Source: JADHUC01 sp964617665 (GTDB lineage: Bacteria; Planctomycetota; Planctomycetia; Pirellulales; Pirellulaceae). From it: a DNA stretch of 22,158 nucleotides. The stretch spans positions 1-22,158 of the forward strand of contig CAZUAH010000213.1 of NCBI GenBank assembly GCA_964617665.1. The letters run 5' to 3'. Under the pieces are notes generated by a model that was not told where the DNA came from, made no database searches, and saw nothing but the letters and a program-made list of their open reading frames with translations. The position numbers and the translations under genes were made by a program. Shown here one piece after another: positions 7,968 to 15,772 of this stretch; the stretch's first letter is position 1; every line of letters begins with the position of its first letter.

Positions 7968-8492
7968 CTACAGTTCGTCCAGGTCGGTCGCGGAGGACGG
8001 GGACACCTCTTCACCGCTGTTGGAGCCAGGACCGCTCACGTCCCGCAGAGAGGTCCAGTCGGCCTTACAGGACGTTTTCACCTGCTGCGTCTTGGCGTCG
8101 GTGTACTCTTCCTCGATGAAGTCCACGGTGCCCTCATAGCCCATGAGGCGGTCCATAGAAATCACCTCGTACGCCTTGCCGTCCTTGTCGCCCTTCTTGA
8201 TGCAGGAAGGATTAAAGCCCTCCGCGATACCACGCATCAGACCCAGACCGCCCGTGGTCTTGTATGCCATCTGGTACTGGTAGACGCGACCCGCATCGGT
8301 ACCGGGACCATCCACGATCTTAAAGACGTAGTACATCATCTTGTTGCCCTTACTGCTCTCCCCATGCGAAAAACCGAGGAATTGCAGCCGGTGAGGACCA
8401 GGCTGGTAGCCCGCGCCACCAAGCCAACCGGGCACGTCAATGACATTGACACCGATATCGCCACTAGATTTGTACTTCAGTTCGTCTGCCAC
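7968..8492 (-). CDS. DUF669-like single-stranded-DNA-binding protein
   Basis: A 174-aa protein whose layout matches phage DUF669/SSB-like proteins found with Sak4 ATPases. It has a beta-rich core (PGPHRLQFLGF, KMMYYVFKIVDGPGTDAGRVYQ, about 32-75), a helical segment (GGLGLMRGIAEGF, 80-93), another strand region (GYEGTVDFIEEEY), and an acidic flexible tail ending TDLDEL. Acidic SSB tails recruit partner proteins. GTG start at 8492 with an excellent AAGGAG SD. Its codons (AAG, ATC, TAC, GGC, CTG) and GC content are clearly higher than those of neighbouring genes, consistent with high expression of a stoichiometric DNA-coating protein. It lies just upstream of polA and in one operon with the Sak4-like ATPase. 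Confidence 0.75.
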   Translation of the reverse strand: MADELKYKSSGDIGVNVIDVPGWLGGAGYQPGPHRLQFLGFSHGESSKGNKMMYYVFKIVDGPGTDAGRVYQYQMAYKTTGGLGLMRGIAEGFNPSCIKKGDKDGKAYEVISMDRLMGYEGTVDFIEEEYTDAKTQQVKTSCKADWTSLRDVSGPGSNSGEEVSPSSATDLDEL

Positions 8493-8512
8493 TTGAATCT
8501 CCTTTTTCCTTA

Positions 8513-8986
8513 CTACAGGTTTAACGACACCTCAACCGCACTTTCCGCGATAACTGCCGTTCTTAGAAACGCGATCCATTCCTCGCGCCGCTTATCGTAG
8601 TACTTCTTTAACATCTCAAAACCGCCCGGACGTTTCATCAGTTCAACGAACTTCGTGTACTCCCACGTAAACTCCCAACGATCTATAAAATCCTGTACAG
8701 CCGCTTCAGTAATCTCTTTCTTATTATTCTCACAATGTGCGAGAAGTTTACGAATAAAAGCAAGATCAAACCAACCCTTTTCATCTACGTGTGCCGTTAG
8801 CTTCTTAGGATTAATTCCGACAGTCCAAAGCGCCCCGCGACAATTGTAGGGATCTTCAAACTGCGCTTTCTCAGGAAACATCTGACTATACAACGTATTC
8901 TTTCTTTTCTGTGATGCTGAAAAGAAAGAAGCTGTCGTTTCTTCCGAGGTGTCTATTAGCTCTAATATGAAGAAGTGTGCAGCCAT
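8513..8986 (-). CDS. hypothetical protein, 157 aa
   Basis: Not recognised. The ATG at 8986 (TGATG overlap with the preceding stop) is preferred over GTG 8989. The N-terminus is MAAHFFILELIDTSEETT, then a basic/aromatic middle (NTLYSQMFPEKAQFEDPYNC) and a helical C-terminal half (about 75-150) rich in E, K and W. No cofactor motif. Its position between the Sak4 ATPase cluster and the SSB-like gene suggests an accessory role in replication or recombination. Confidence 0.7.
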   Translation of the reverse strand: MAAHFFILELIDTSEETTASFFSASQKRKNTLYSQMFPEKAQFEDPYNCRGALWTVGINPKKLTAHVDEKGWFDLAFIRKLLAHCENNKKEITEAAVQDFIDRWEFTWEYTKFVELMKRPGGFEMLKKYYDKRREEWIAFLRTAVIAESAVEVSLNL

Positions 8987-9336
8987 CACTCTTTACCCTG
9001 TATTTCGCAGTAGTACAAAGGTTCAAGCGGTGCGTATTCTCTATTTGAACCAATAACGCACCAGCGACCTGGACGTGCAGCGTGGTCAGCACCAAGACGT
9101 TGCGCAACGACGTACTTTTGCACGTTATTTATTTGTATCAAGTACACACCAGAACTCGGCTCGTCTTCCGTAACTCGTTGCCAATCAAAGTACGGTACGT
9201 CCCAAAATTCAAGTACAGTATCTTTATCAATCTTATCTTCCCGTTCTCCGCACTCATCACACTTGAAAAAGATACCTTGATCGTCTATAGCTACCGTGAA
9301 ATTAGACTTACACTCGCACCCACACACCTCTGGCAT
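8986..9336 (-). CDS. zinc-ribbon hypothetical protein, 116 aa
   Basis: The N-terminus has clustered cysteines C5, C7, C9 and a knuckle C26-DE-C29, a probable zinc site. Residues 42-116 look like a small beta domain (SGVYLIQINN, KYVVAQRLG, RWCVIGSNREYAPL, LYYCEIQ). Such a strand pattern is seen in small phage proteins of unknown role. The ATG at 9336 overlaps the Sak4-gene stop by one base (TGATG), and its own stop overlaps the next start. Tight coupling implies expression with the recombination module. Confidence 0.72.
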   Translation of the reverse strand: MPEVCGCECKSNFTVAIDDQGIFFKCDECGEREDKIDKDTVLEFWDVPYFDWQRVTEDEPSSGVYLIQINNVQKYVVAQRLGADHAARPGRWCVIGSNREYAPLEPLYYCEIQGKE

Positions 9337-10199
9337 CAGCCCATAATAAGTGCAACATCAGGATCTTCAATCAAGTACTTCTGAAACACCTTAAAGGTCG
9401 CAGGGTAAAACGCACGTACAAATTTGTCGTCAAAGTGCGTACCAACCTCAAGAGCAGGCAACGCATTAGGCGGGCTCTTTAACGCCATACCATACTTTTG
9501 TTTCACCTCTTTCGTTTCTTCACCCTTTTCGTCGTGAACAGCCTCTTCGATACGAAACATGCGAGCAATGATATTAGACGCTTTCATTACCGCACTAGCA
9601 GACTGACCAATAATATCCGGTACGATTTTGTTCAAATCCTCGTCGTGCTTTTCGTGCGCGGTGATAATAAAATGCACATTGAGGTTCGCTACGGTCTGAA
9701 GCATATTTAGCGTGCCCTGGTAGAGCGCCGTAAACGTGTCGAAGTTAGACGACAGTTCACCAAACTGCGTCAGTTCGCTCTTGTACATCTGAAGGTACAT
9801 TGTATACGTGTCAAATGCGACTGTACGCACTTTGAGGTCTTCAACGAGATCTGGAAGCTGTTCAAGCAATTCTTCCATAACAACTTCATTTTCACGCAGC
9901 TTACGTCCTGGCGGAATCGCGTGCCCAACAAGCTTCAGGATGTGAATATCATCCCTACCAAACGCTCTAAGCGTCGGAGCCGAACCCCGCTCCCATCCCG
10001 TTGAAAGCACAAGAATAGGACCAGGAAACGTACCAATCATGTGCGTCTTTCCAACTTTCGTTGAACCGAAAAAACAAGCGGTGACGGGTTCCGCATCATC
10101 AGTTAGCACGTTTTTAACTCGTTTCAGGATTTCAGCAGCAGCCATTTCAATTGACTCCGTTGTCCGTAGACGTTCCTTTTTTACCGTTTTTTTAGCCAT
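9336..10199 (-). CDS. Sak4-like RecA-fold ATPase
   Basis: A 287-aa RecA/RadB-type P-loop ATPase of the kind called phage nucleotide-binding protein or Sak4. Walker A is GSTKVGKT (45-52), Walker B ends VAFD (127-130), and a sensor strand HFIITAHEK (176-184) follows. The basic N-terminus (about 1-15) is outside the core. Sak4 proteins promote single-strand annealing or recombination with a partner SSB, and a DUF669-like SSB candidate is two genes downstream. The ATG at 10199 overlaps the helicase stop (TAATG), so it is coupled. A DnaB-type helicase is unlikely given the short length. Confidence 0.85.
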   Translation of the reverse strand: MAKKTVKKERLRTTESIEMAAAEILKRVKNVLTDDAEPVTACFFGSTKVGKTHMIGTFPGPILVLSTGWERGSAPTLRAFGRDDIHILKLVGHAIPPGRKLRENEVVMEELLEQLPDLVEDLKVRTVAFDTYTMYLQMYKSELTQFGELSSNFDTFTALYQGTLNMLQTVANLNVHFIITAHEKHDEDLNKIVPDIIGQSASAVMKASNIIARMFRIEEAVHDEKGEETKEVKQKYGMALKSPPNALPALEVGTHFDDKFVRAFYPATFKVFQKYLIEDPDVALIMG

Positions 10200-11872
10200 T
10201 AAAGCAATTCCAAATCTTCATCTGTAATCGCCGCCAATTCACGCAGCAGGTCTTTTGTATCGTCAGCATCGAGAGCGCCGCCAAGAAAGTTGACGAGGGT
10301 AGTACCGTCGTCACTTTCCCTTGGTATCTCCATTACCCGTGCTTTACGCTCCAAATGCTCAAACATCTTACGGTCGATCTCTAAGTCAGCAAGAACGTAT
10401 TCTATATTTACAGTCTTCGCTTGCTGCCCAATTCGAACCAGGCGACCTTCAGCCTGCAAGAAGCGAATCGGCACCCAAAATAGGTCGCTAATCAACATAG
10501 TATCCGCAACCATCAAATCGTTCAGCGCGGTACCAACTGTCTTTAGCGTTGCGAAGAAGACCTGCGGAAACTTGTAGTTCTCAGCAAACGAGGTTAATAG
10601 CTTCTTACGCCGTTTGTCTGCCGTCGTCGCGCAGTACGGACCTAAGACGCGACAGCCCTCAAACCGCCCTTTTGACGCTTTAACAAGTGACTTGGCAGTT
10701 TCCTGAAAATAGGAAAGGACGACAATCCGCTTGCGCCCTGCCTGAAGCCAGAAGTCGCAGCGGTCAAGAACAGCGGGCACCTTAGCCATGCTCGACGCCA
10801 CAGCCATACGCCCAAGCCGCTGTAGTTCTGCCCCTTTAGCGTGCTTCGGGAGCGCCTTGTCGTACTTGCCGTCCCGCGCTTCCCTATATATAGAGGTATC
10901 GAGATCTGATTTAGGTACAACGTAGCTTTTACGCAAACGCTCAGGCAGATCCTTTCCTACCTCCGCTTGCGTACGCCGCGTCGTAGCATTCGCTAAACGA
11001 TTTTGCAGTTCAGCGACGTTACTTTCACCGTCAAGAATCCAACCGTACTCACCCATGTAACCTGCACAGTAGCGCGTCCCGAAGCTAGTTTTCTGGCTAT
11101 CGTTAAAGAGTACGAAGTTACCCCACTGGCGCGGCTGTGCTAGGTCGAGTTGCCCATACAAATCAACCAACGAATTAACGATTGGCGTTGCGGTGAGTAA
11201 AAAACGCTTCCGAACACAAGAAGCGCGGACGATCTTTCGTATCGCCTTATGAGCCTTCGTACGAATATTTCGCACTTCGTGACACTCATCTACGATAATC
11301 GTCCTGGGTGAAAGCCATTCAATAATTGAAAGATCCCAATCTTTAACAATGTTGAAGTTTACAAAGTAACCATCAACACCGTCAAAAGCGACATCTTCTA
11401 TTTTAAAGGTCCGTGTTCTTAGAACCTCTGTTTTATAGTTGAAAAAGCGTTCTGCATCACTATTCGGTCCACACCACACACCCTCGCTATTCTTTAGAGA
11501 AACGACTAAATACGGAAAAAAGTCGCGCCCAAGTACATTAAGAGCCTGCAAGACTTGCATTGTCTTACCGAGCCCAACGTCGTCCATTAAGATATGACCA
11601 CTAGAAGACGACACAAGACGCGACGTACCTTCAATTTGGTAATCACGCAATCTTAGACCATTAGGTGTCGTTGGTGGTATCTTAGCAGGCGAGACGTAAT
11701 TAAGGGAGTCGCAGGAAAGGTCAAACGCATTGTGCGGTAAGATCCAATTTCCCTTTTTTGAGCAAAAAGCGCCAGGGTACAGATCCAACATTTTAACATT
11801 AAAACCATCAGGCCAGCCACTCAGGACGTAGCGGTTGCCCCACGGGCGCACGGTGAGAGAGCTTAAATCCAC
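10199..11872 (-). CDS. SNF2-type DNA helicase/translocase
   Basis: A 557-aa superfamily 2 ATPase counted from GTG 11872. Motifs: LRDYQ (75-79), DVGLGKT motif I (98-104), VDECHE motif II (about 194-199), LLTATPI motif III (225-231), and QAEGRLVRIGQ motif VI (473-483). This is a complete Snf2-family core. The open frame continues upstream to an ATG at 11983, but GTG 11872 has an AAAGGA SD and the upstream stretch contains a promoter, so I place the start there. Phage SNF2 helicases are thought to help replication-fork or recombination intermediates. It is the first gene of the recombination/polymerase operon. Confidence 0.9.
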   Translation of the reverse strand: MDLSSLTVRPWGNRYVLSGWPDGFNVKMLDLYPGAFCSKKGNWILPHNAFDLSCDSLNYVSPAKIPPTTPNGLRLRDYQIEGTSRLVSSSSGHILMDDVGLGKTMQVLQALNVLGRDFFPYLVVSLKNSEGVWCGPNSDAERFFNYKTEVLRTRTFKIEDVAFDGVDGYFVNFNIVKDWDLSIIEWLSPRTIIVDECHEVRNIRTKAHKAIRKIVRASCVRKRFLLTATPIVNSLVDLYGQLDLAQPRQWGNFVLFNDSQKTSFGTRYCAGYMGEYGWILDGESNVAELQNRLANATTRRTQAEVGKDLPERLRKSYVVPKSDLDTSIYREARDGKYDKALPKHAKGAELQRLGRMAVASSMAKVPAVLDRCDFWLQAGRKRIVVLSYFQETAKSLVKASKGRFEGCRVLGPYCATTADKRRKKLLTSFAENYKFPQVFFATLKTVGTALNDLMVADTMLISDLFWVPIRFLQAEGRLVRIGQQAKTVNIEYVLADLEIDRKMFEHLERKARVMEIPRESDDGTTLVNFLGGALDADDTKDLLRELAAITDEDLELL

Positions 11873-11915
11873 GAAATTCCTTTGTTTTTCACAGTCAACA
11901 GCGGGATACAGTGTC

Positions 11916-11944
11916 AATGTAGTACACAGGGAGGGAAAAGTCAA
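11916..11944 (-). promoter_or_regulatory. candidate promoter for the SNF2-to-polA operon
   Basis: Minus strand TTGACT (11944-11939), 17-nt spacer, TACATT (11921-11916). The predicted start near 11909 leaves a leader of about 36 nt to GTG 11872. The boxes are imperfect (5 of 6 and 4 of 6), but the spacing is ideal. The position at a divergent gene boundary, in a region that would otherwise be an implausible N-terminal extension, supports it. Confidence 0.5.
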
Positions 11945-12009
11945 CCCCCAAAAACCCAAAAAATTCTCGACACTTACATACACCTACACCTTTCGGGGTT
12001 TTCGGGGTC

Positions 12010-12038
12010 TTGACAGGAGCCTCCCATTCGACTACCCT
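12010..12038 (+). promoter_or_regulatory. promoter for the plus-strand primase/peptidase operon
   Basis: Perfect TTGACA (12010-12015), 17-nt spacer, TACCCT (12033-12038). The predicted start is near 12045, giving a leader of about 46 nt to ATG 12091. A direct repeat TTTCGGGG lies just upstream (about 11991-12007). Confidence 0.6.
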
Positions 12039-12044
12039 GTAGTC
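12030..12044. promoter_or_regulatory. dyad operator candidate over the -10 box
   Basis: GACTAC-CCT-GTAGTC is a perfect 6-bp inverted repeat with 3-nt spacing that covers the plus-strand -10 box and reaches the predicted start. Its position is right for a repressor site. No second copy of this dyad was seen in the window. Confidence 0.45.
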
Positions 12045-12090
12045 AATCCCCGTTGTAGCAATGATTTTCTACATTTAGAGAAGGCGAGGC

Positions 12091-13749
12091 ATGGCAGACG
12101 ACCGCGACGACGTTACCGAAAACGACGACTTCGAAGATATCAACTACGACCACATACCGGACGTTACAATAGACGAAGAGACAGGCGACGAGATCCGCGC
12201 CACTACTATCCGAGTAGACCAGTACGGTCGGATTATAGAAGAACCGGACATGGGGGAGGGGGCGGGGAAAGGTGAGCCAGAAGAGCCGGAAGAGCCACCC
12301 GCGCCCCCTGAGCCGCCTAACGAGGATAACAACGAGGAACAGCCACCAGAACCAGATCCGCCACAAGAAAGAGCGCGGTTGAACCTTACGCCTTTTCCTT
12401 CTGTCGATTCGATCCCCCGCGCAACGTATCCGCCAGAACGCGACTACGATACGTTTAACAAAGAGTATCCGCCTATCCGCGAGGTTCAGGAATTAACGGA
12501 CCTGGAAATCACGCCGGATATGTATCCGTCTAATGAGGGCTTTTTGCCTCGTTACCTGGAATGGTCGCGGGGTACGGTAGATAGCCCTGACGCGTTTCAC
12601 TTAGCAAGCGCTCTTAGCGCAGTTGCCTTTTCGCTTGGTAGGAACTATAAAGCAGAGTTTCGCCATATCCTGCCTAACGTGATGATTTTGCTTGTTGGTG
12701 GTTCTGGCGACCGCAAGAGTAGTGCTATGGGTTTGGCTAAGAATCTGTTGCCACAAGATCAGGTACACGCAGGTTCTTTATCTTCCAGCGGCGCTTTCAT
12801 GCAGAAGCTCCAAAGCAATCCTGTTATGTTCTGGTACGTCGATGAGGCAGATACGTTCTTTCAGGTCGTCAGTACGCAGCACAATACAGTGACGGCAGAC
12901 ATGGCGGCGCGTATCGCTACGACGTTTACTGGCGAGCGTTCAACGTACGAATCGCTCATGCAGGGCAATATCACGGTAGAAGAGCCGTGTTTCTCTGTTT
13001 TGATGGGCAGCGCCCTTAGCTGGCTTAAACAACGTAAGTTGTCGGCGGCGTTCCTTCGCGGTGGTTTGTTCGCTCGTATGTGGATTGTGCCTGCAAAGCG
13101 TACTCGCTTGCTTTCCTTCCCACCCCCGCCAAATAAAGGTACACAAGAAGCTATCCGCGAATGGCTCTCCGGTCTGCGCGGTACAGACGAGACGATCATA
13201 CCATTTTCCCACGGCGCAAAAGCAGAACTTAGCGCGTATCAGCGAAATGCGCTTGCCCCTCCTATCTTAAAAGACTGCGGCGTCTGGAATCGTAGCCAGG
13301 CGCATATCGTGAAGCTCAGTATGCTTTACCATGTTTGCAAGGGACGCAACCCGGAGCAGGAAATTGAACGCTCCACGGTACAAACAGCGATTAACTTCGT
13401 ACACAACTTTCTTATGCCAGGATACCTGTGGTTTACCCGTAAACTGGAAGCGGTCAACGAGCCGGTTATGGAGCGGGAGCAGGAGATCTTGGAGACGTTA
13501 GAGGCCGCAGGCACCTACGGCATGAAGGTTGTTCAGCTACAAGCCTCTTACGGTCGCCGCATCAACGCGAACGAAGCTATTATTAATTTGTATCGTCGCG
13601 GTTTGATCTCTATTTATAAGGACGTAGCGCACGGTCACGGTCGCCATCCTTTTTATGCTGTGTTATCTCCTTATAAGGTACCCGATCATTATATGGATGA
13701 TGGCGCTCTTCCTGCCTTTATTCAGAAAGTTATCGAGATGGAGGAATAA
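12091..13749 (+). CDS. DUF3987-type primase/helicase ATPase
   Basis: A 552-aa protein. Residues 1-95 are acidic, then Pro/Glu-rich and probably disordered. The ATPase core begins about residue 145. Walker A is GGSGDRKS (203-210), Walker B FWYVDEAD (247-254), and FLRGGLFARMWIVP (321-334) carries a probable arginine finger. The order and spacing match DUF3987 proteins, which sit at the primase-helicase position in many phages. Residues about 460-520 look like a winged helix (ILETLEAAGTYGMKVVQLQ, YRRGLIS). No primase active-site motif is visible, so priming activity may be elsewhere. It faces the candidate origin, from which it is separated by one small gene. ATG 12091 follows AAGGCGAGG. Confidence 0.82.
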   Translation: MADDRDDVTENDDFEDINYDHIPDVTIDEETGDEIRATTIRVDQYGRIIEEPDMGEGAGKGEPEEPEEPPAPPEPPNEDNNEEQPPEPDPPQERARLNLTPFPSVDSIPRATYPPERDYDTFNKEYPPIREVQELTDLEITPDMYPSNEGFLPRYLEWSRGTVDSPDAFHLASALSAVAFSLGRNYKAEFRHILPNVMILLVGGSGDRKSSAMGLAKNLLPQDQVHAGSLSSSGAFMQKLQSNPVMFWYVDEADTFFQVVSTQHNTVTADMAARIATTFTGERSTYESLMQGNITVEEPCFSVLMGSALSWLKQRKLSAAFLRGGLFARMWIVPAKRTRLLSFPPPPNKGTQEAIREWLSGLRGTDETIIPFSHGAKAELSAYQRNALAPPILKDCGVWNRSQAHIVKLSMLYHVCKGRNPEQEIERSTVQTAINFVHNFLMPGYLWFTRKLEAVNEPVMEREQEILETLEAAGTYGMKVVQLQASYGRRINANEAIINLYRRGLISIYKDVAHGHGRHPFYAVLSPYKVPDHYMDDGALPAFIQKVIEMEE

Positions 13750-13752
13750 GAA

Positions 13753-14208
13753 ATGCAGCGCTTTCGCTTACAGGACGACTACCTCGTACTTGGCGCGACA
13801 AGCAGCGAGTATCAGGTCGCGTGGGACTACGAAGAGAATGTAATGCCAGATCTGCGTTCCGTAGAAGCATATGAACGTGCCTACGCTATAATCGTAGAAG
13901 AACTAGATTTGCTCGCTGTCGAAAACTTAATGTTATGTTTTGTCGAGTCAGATGAACTAGGCGCACACCACTTAGCACGCTACATAAATGGAACAAGAAA
14001 CTCCCCTGTTATTGTTATAACAGATCGCGTCGTTGACTTCAAAGAGGCGCTAATTACATTATATCACGAAATAGGACATGCGTACTTCGACATGACAGAC
14101 TTTCATCCTAAAAATGAAGAGGCTACAGTTGAAGACTTTGCGCGTTGTGCGTATCGAAGAAATCTTACATCTGCGTTGGTATATATAACGCGGAAATACA
14201 ACATATAA
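13753..14208 (+). CDS. ImmA/IrrE-like zincin metallopeptidase
   Basis: A 151-aa protein with a zinc peptidase motif HEIGHAY (105-111), followed by EEATVEDFAR (122-131). That matches the ImmA/IrrE pattern in which a downstream acidic residue before xxFA is the third ligand. The preceding strand VIVITDRV (86-93) also fits. Family members cleave or regulate repressors and stress regulators (ImmA cuts ImmR in ICEBs1). It follows the primase gene by 3 nt with a GGAGG SD, so it is in the same plus-strand operon. The target may be a host or phage repressor; this is inferred. Confidence 0.72.
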   Translation: MQRFRLQDDYLVLGATSSEYQVAWDYEENVMPDLRSVEAYERAYAIIVEELDLLAVENLMLCFVESDELGAHHLARYINGTRNSPVIVITDRVVDFKEALITLYHEIGHAYFDMTDFHPKNEEATVEDFARCAYRRNLTSALVYITRKYNI

Positions 14209-14298
14209 TAGCATTCTTTCCCTTTACGTACCTTCCCCCTTTCACCTTTCCCCGCCCCCTCCCCCATGTATAGCTCTCTTTAGCAATGTCCGTGCCAG

Positions 14299-14326
14299 CA
14301 TTTTCGTCCCAGACGGGACGAAAATG
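14299..14326. repeat. perfect palindrome of the TTTTCGTCCC half-site (left)
   Basis: CATTTTCGTCCC (14299-14310), loop AGAC, GGGACGAAAATG (14315-14326): 12-bp perfect arms. Runs of T come before and A after the GC core, opposite to an intrinsic terminator, so a protein-binding or cruciform site is more likely. Confidence 0.85.
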
Positions 14327-14641
14327 ATTTTTGTAAAGGCGAGGAATTGTTGGTCTTTTCATTTTTGCATTTTTACATTTTCGTCCCGTACACCTATCCC
14401 CCTAAGTACAGTCAGGCTGTAAAATCCAATATATATGTATCTATTATATATATACTGTAATTAATATAACGAGCTATATTTGTTATTAAATATTAGCTAC
14501 TTAGATATGATATCAAAATATGATATCAGATATATATTTGGTCCCAGGTAGAGGGGGGTATATACGGGACGAAAATAAAAAAAGAAAAAAAAGAAGAACA
14601 TGAAGGAATCTAGCTACTTACAAAAATCATTTTCGTCCCGT
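14313..14641. repeat. 24-bp perfect inverted repeat enclosing the AT-rich core
   Basis: Bases 14313-14336 and 14618-14641 are exact reverse complements over 24 bp, separated by 281 bp. Each arm includes one TTTTCGTCCC half-site plus the extension toward TTACAAAAATCA. Single half-sites also lie at 14376-14388 (plus orientation) and 14565-14576 (reverse), making the enclosed segment roughly symmetric. Confidence 0.85.
14505..14528. repeat. tandem ATATGATATCA repeats in the AT-rich core
   Basis: ATATGATATCA occurs at 14505-14515 and 14518-14528, 13 bp apart, each containing the palindrome TGATATCA. A second direct repeat TAGCTACTTA occurs at 14494-14503 and 14611-14620. These lie in or beside the most AT-rich stretch of the window. 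Confidence 0.7.
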
Positions 14642-14692
14642 GAAGTTGCTTACATTTAGCTTTAACTTGTTAGGATTGTTAGAAAAATCAGG

Positions 14693-14723
14693 AAATCATT
14701 TTCGTCCCGCCTCGGGACGAAAA
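14693..14723. repeat. perfect palindrome of the TTTTCGTCCC half-site (right)
   Basis: TTTTCGTCCCG (14699-14709), loop CCT, CGGGACGAAAA (14713-14723): 11-bp perfect arms. The left part, 14693-14709, is a 17-bp exact direct repeat of 14624-14640. Together with the left palindrome it brackets the array. Confidence 0.85.
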
Positions 14724-14762
14724 AGGAAATGACGCAGATCTGAAATAGGTATAAGTGGTGGG

Positions 14763-15725
14763 TCAGGCAAACCGTACATGGTTTGCGAACTTTTTTCGGA
14801 GCGAAAAAAGAATGTCCGTTTCAATTTGGTAGATGCGATTTACAGTGACACTGAAAAAACGGGCGAGGTCGGCTACTTTGATAGGTGTGCCGTTGCAGGG
14901 GTAGTATGGCGTCGGTATATTCTGTCTAGCGGTGACTATTATGACTGTTCGAAAGCTTCTAACGTACTCGCGGCACGCTTTTTGATACTGCGTGCGGTTG
15001 TGGTTTGTTCTGTTTTCTTCGTAAATATCTGCCCACGCTTCTAACTCACGCTTCTTTTGTTCAACGTCACCTAGTAAAAAGTCGAGTATGGCGTCGAAGG
15101 TTTGGCGTTCACTAATTTTACTAACGGTCTTTTCGTCTGTAATAAATGTACCTGTTTTAGTGGTGTCTCTTATGCTTCTTTTGTTTTTTCTTGCTCGTAC
15201 TGTGTCTGTTACTGTATACAAGTTTTCTTTAAATTCTAGGTCGGCGTCTTCCAATTCGCCTATTGGTACGTACTTTTGTTCCGGCATTGTAAATTGGTAA
15301 ACGTACTTGCGGATCCAGAACGAAGCGTAATTCGCAAAGGGAACGCCTTGATCGTGTTTGTACTTGCTGACAGCAGGATAGAGGCCGAGGATTGCGGTTT
15401 GCTTCATGTCCTCGATTGTTTCGCTGCTGCGTATTTTTTCAAATTCTGAGTTGTAGCAGATACGGTAGGCGAGGCGGATATTTGCTTGAACTAGGCGTTT
15501 CTCCAATTCTAGGATTTTCTGGCATAAAGCGCGAGCCGCTTGATCGGTCGGTCGCTGCTCTTTATACGCCTTTGTTAGATCTTGGATGTGAAAATGGTAA
15601 GGGGAGGGGAGAGAAAGAAGATCGCAGATCTCTTGCCTGTAATCGTATAACTGCTGGAAATAACGTAGTTCTTCTTCACGCGATAGCGTGGGGTACGCTA
15701 CTCTAGCAGACGGTCGCGGCGGCAT
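14763..15725 (-). CDS. phage RNA polymerase sigma factor (sigma-70 family)
   Basis: A 320-aa protein. Residues 77-145 match sigma region 2: RLVQANIRLAYRICYN, then ETIEDMKQTAILGLYPAVSK, then VPFANYASFWIRKYVYQF. Residues 281-313 match region 4.2: PIKVADLARFFSVTVNRIYQIE followed by SLRKKF, the DNA-recognition helix-turn-helix for a -35 element. Region 1 is absent and the linker (about 165-260) is unusual. The factor should redirect host RNA polymerase to middle or late phage promoters. It has its own promoter at 15734-15762. The ATG at 15725 has no SD and lies only 8 nt from the -10 box, so the mRNA may be leaderless. Two small hairpins lie in its last codons. Confidence 0.88.
   Translation of the reverse strand: MPPRPSARVAYPTLSREEELRYFQQLYDYRQEICDLLSLPSPYHFHIQDLTKAYKEQRPTDQAARALCQKILELEKRLVQANIRLAYRICYNSEFEKIRSSETIEDMKQTAILGLYPAVSKYKHDQGVPFANYASFWIRKYVYQFTMPEQKYVPIGELEDADLEFKENLYTVTDTVRARKNKRSIRDTTKTGTFITDEKTVSKISERQTFDAILDFLLGDVEQKKRELEAWADIYEENRTNHNRTQYQKACREYVRSFRTVIIVTARQNIPTPYYPCNGTPIKVADLARFFSVTVNRIYQIETDILFSLRKKFANHVRFA
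14767..14810 (-). other. two adjacent hairpins in the 3' end of the sigma gene
   Basis: GCAAACC/GGTTTGC (14767-14773 and 14780-14786, 6-nt loop) and CTTTTTTCG/CGAAAAAAG (14790-14798 and 14802-14810, 3-nt loop) are perfect inverted repeats inside the coding sequence just before the stop. They could protect the mRNA 3' end or cause transcription stopping before the candidate origin, or be coincidental. Confidence 0.45.
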
Positions 15726-15755
15726 GTAGGCACATACTTACAAAAACCTACATGC
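15722..15755. promoter_or_regulatory. 9-bp inverted repeat over the sigma promoter and start codon
   Basis: GCATGTAGG (15722-15730) and CCTACATGC (15747-15755) are perfect reverse complements 16 nt apart. One arm covers the ATG and predicted transcription start; the other lies just inside the -35 box. A repressor or the sigma factor itself could bind here. Confidence 0.55.
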
Positions 15756-15762
15756 TTGTCAA
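15734..15762 (-). promoter_or_regulatory. promoter of the sigma factor gene (extended -10)
   Basis: Minus strand TTGACA (15762-15757), 17-nt spacer ending TGT, then AAGTAT (15739-15734). The TGn extension compensates for a weak -10. The predicted transcription start is at or within 2-3 nt of the ATG at 15725. Confidence 0.6.
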
Positions 15763-15772
15763 GTATCTATTT

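Larger units (their letters stand above)
14209..14762. other. repeat-rich non-coding region, candidate replication origin
   Basis: There is no plausible gene in these 554 bases, which lie between convergent genes. In order: a pyrimidine-only-like tract rich in C and T (about 14213-14265), a perfect hairpin palindrome, single half-sites, a very AT-rich core (about 14420-14540) with repeated TGATATCA, a purine tract (about 14570-14606), more half-sites, and a second hairpin palindrome. The half-site TTTTCGTCCC occurs seven times in both orientations. Iterons flanking an AT-rich unwinding zone beside a replicative helicase gene is the expected layout of an origin. A regulatory or packaging site is the main alternative. 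Confidence 0.6.

Noticed and set aside
11873..11983. N-terminal extension of the SNF2 helicase from ATG 11983
   Set aside because: The stretch carries promoter-like boxes, has no family similarity before residue 38, and GTG 11872 has a good SD.
14165..14362. Minus-strand open frame of 65 codons over the end of the zincin gene
   Set aside because: No SD, no family pattern, and it runs through the repeat palindrome and the low-complexity tract.
14299..14723. CRISPR array or terminator pair in the repeat region
   Set aside because: Repeats are short, in both orientations and irregularly spaced; the palindromes have T before and A after the GC core, opposite to intrinsic terminators.
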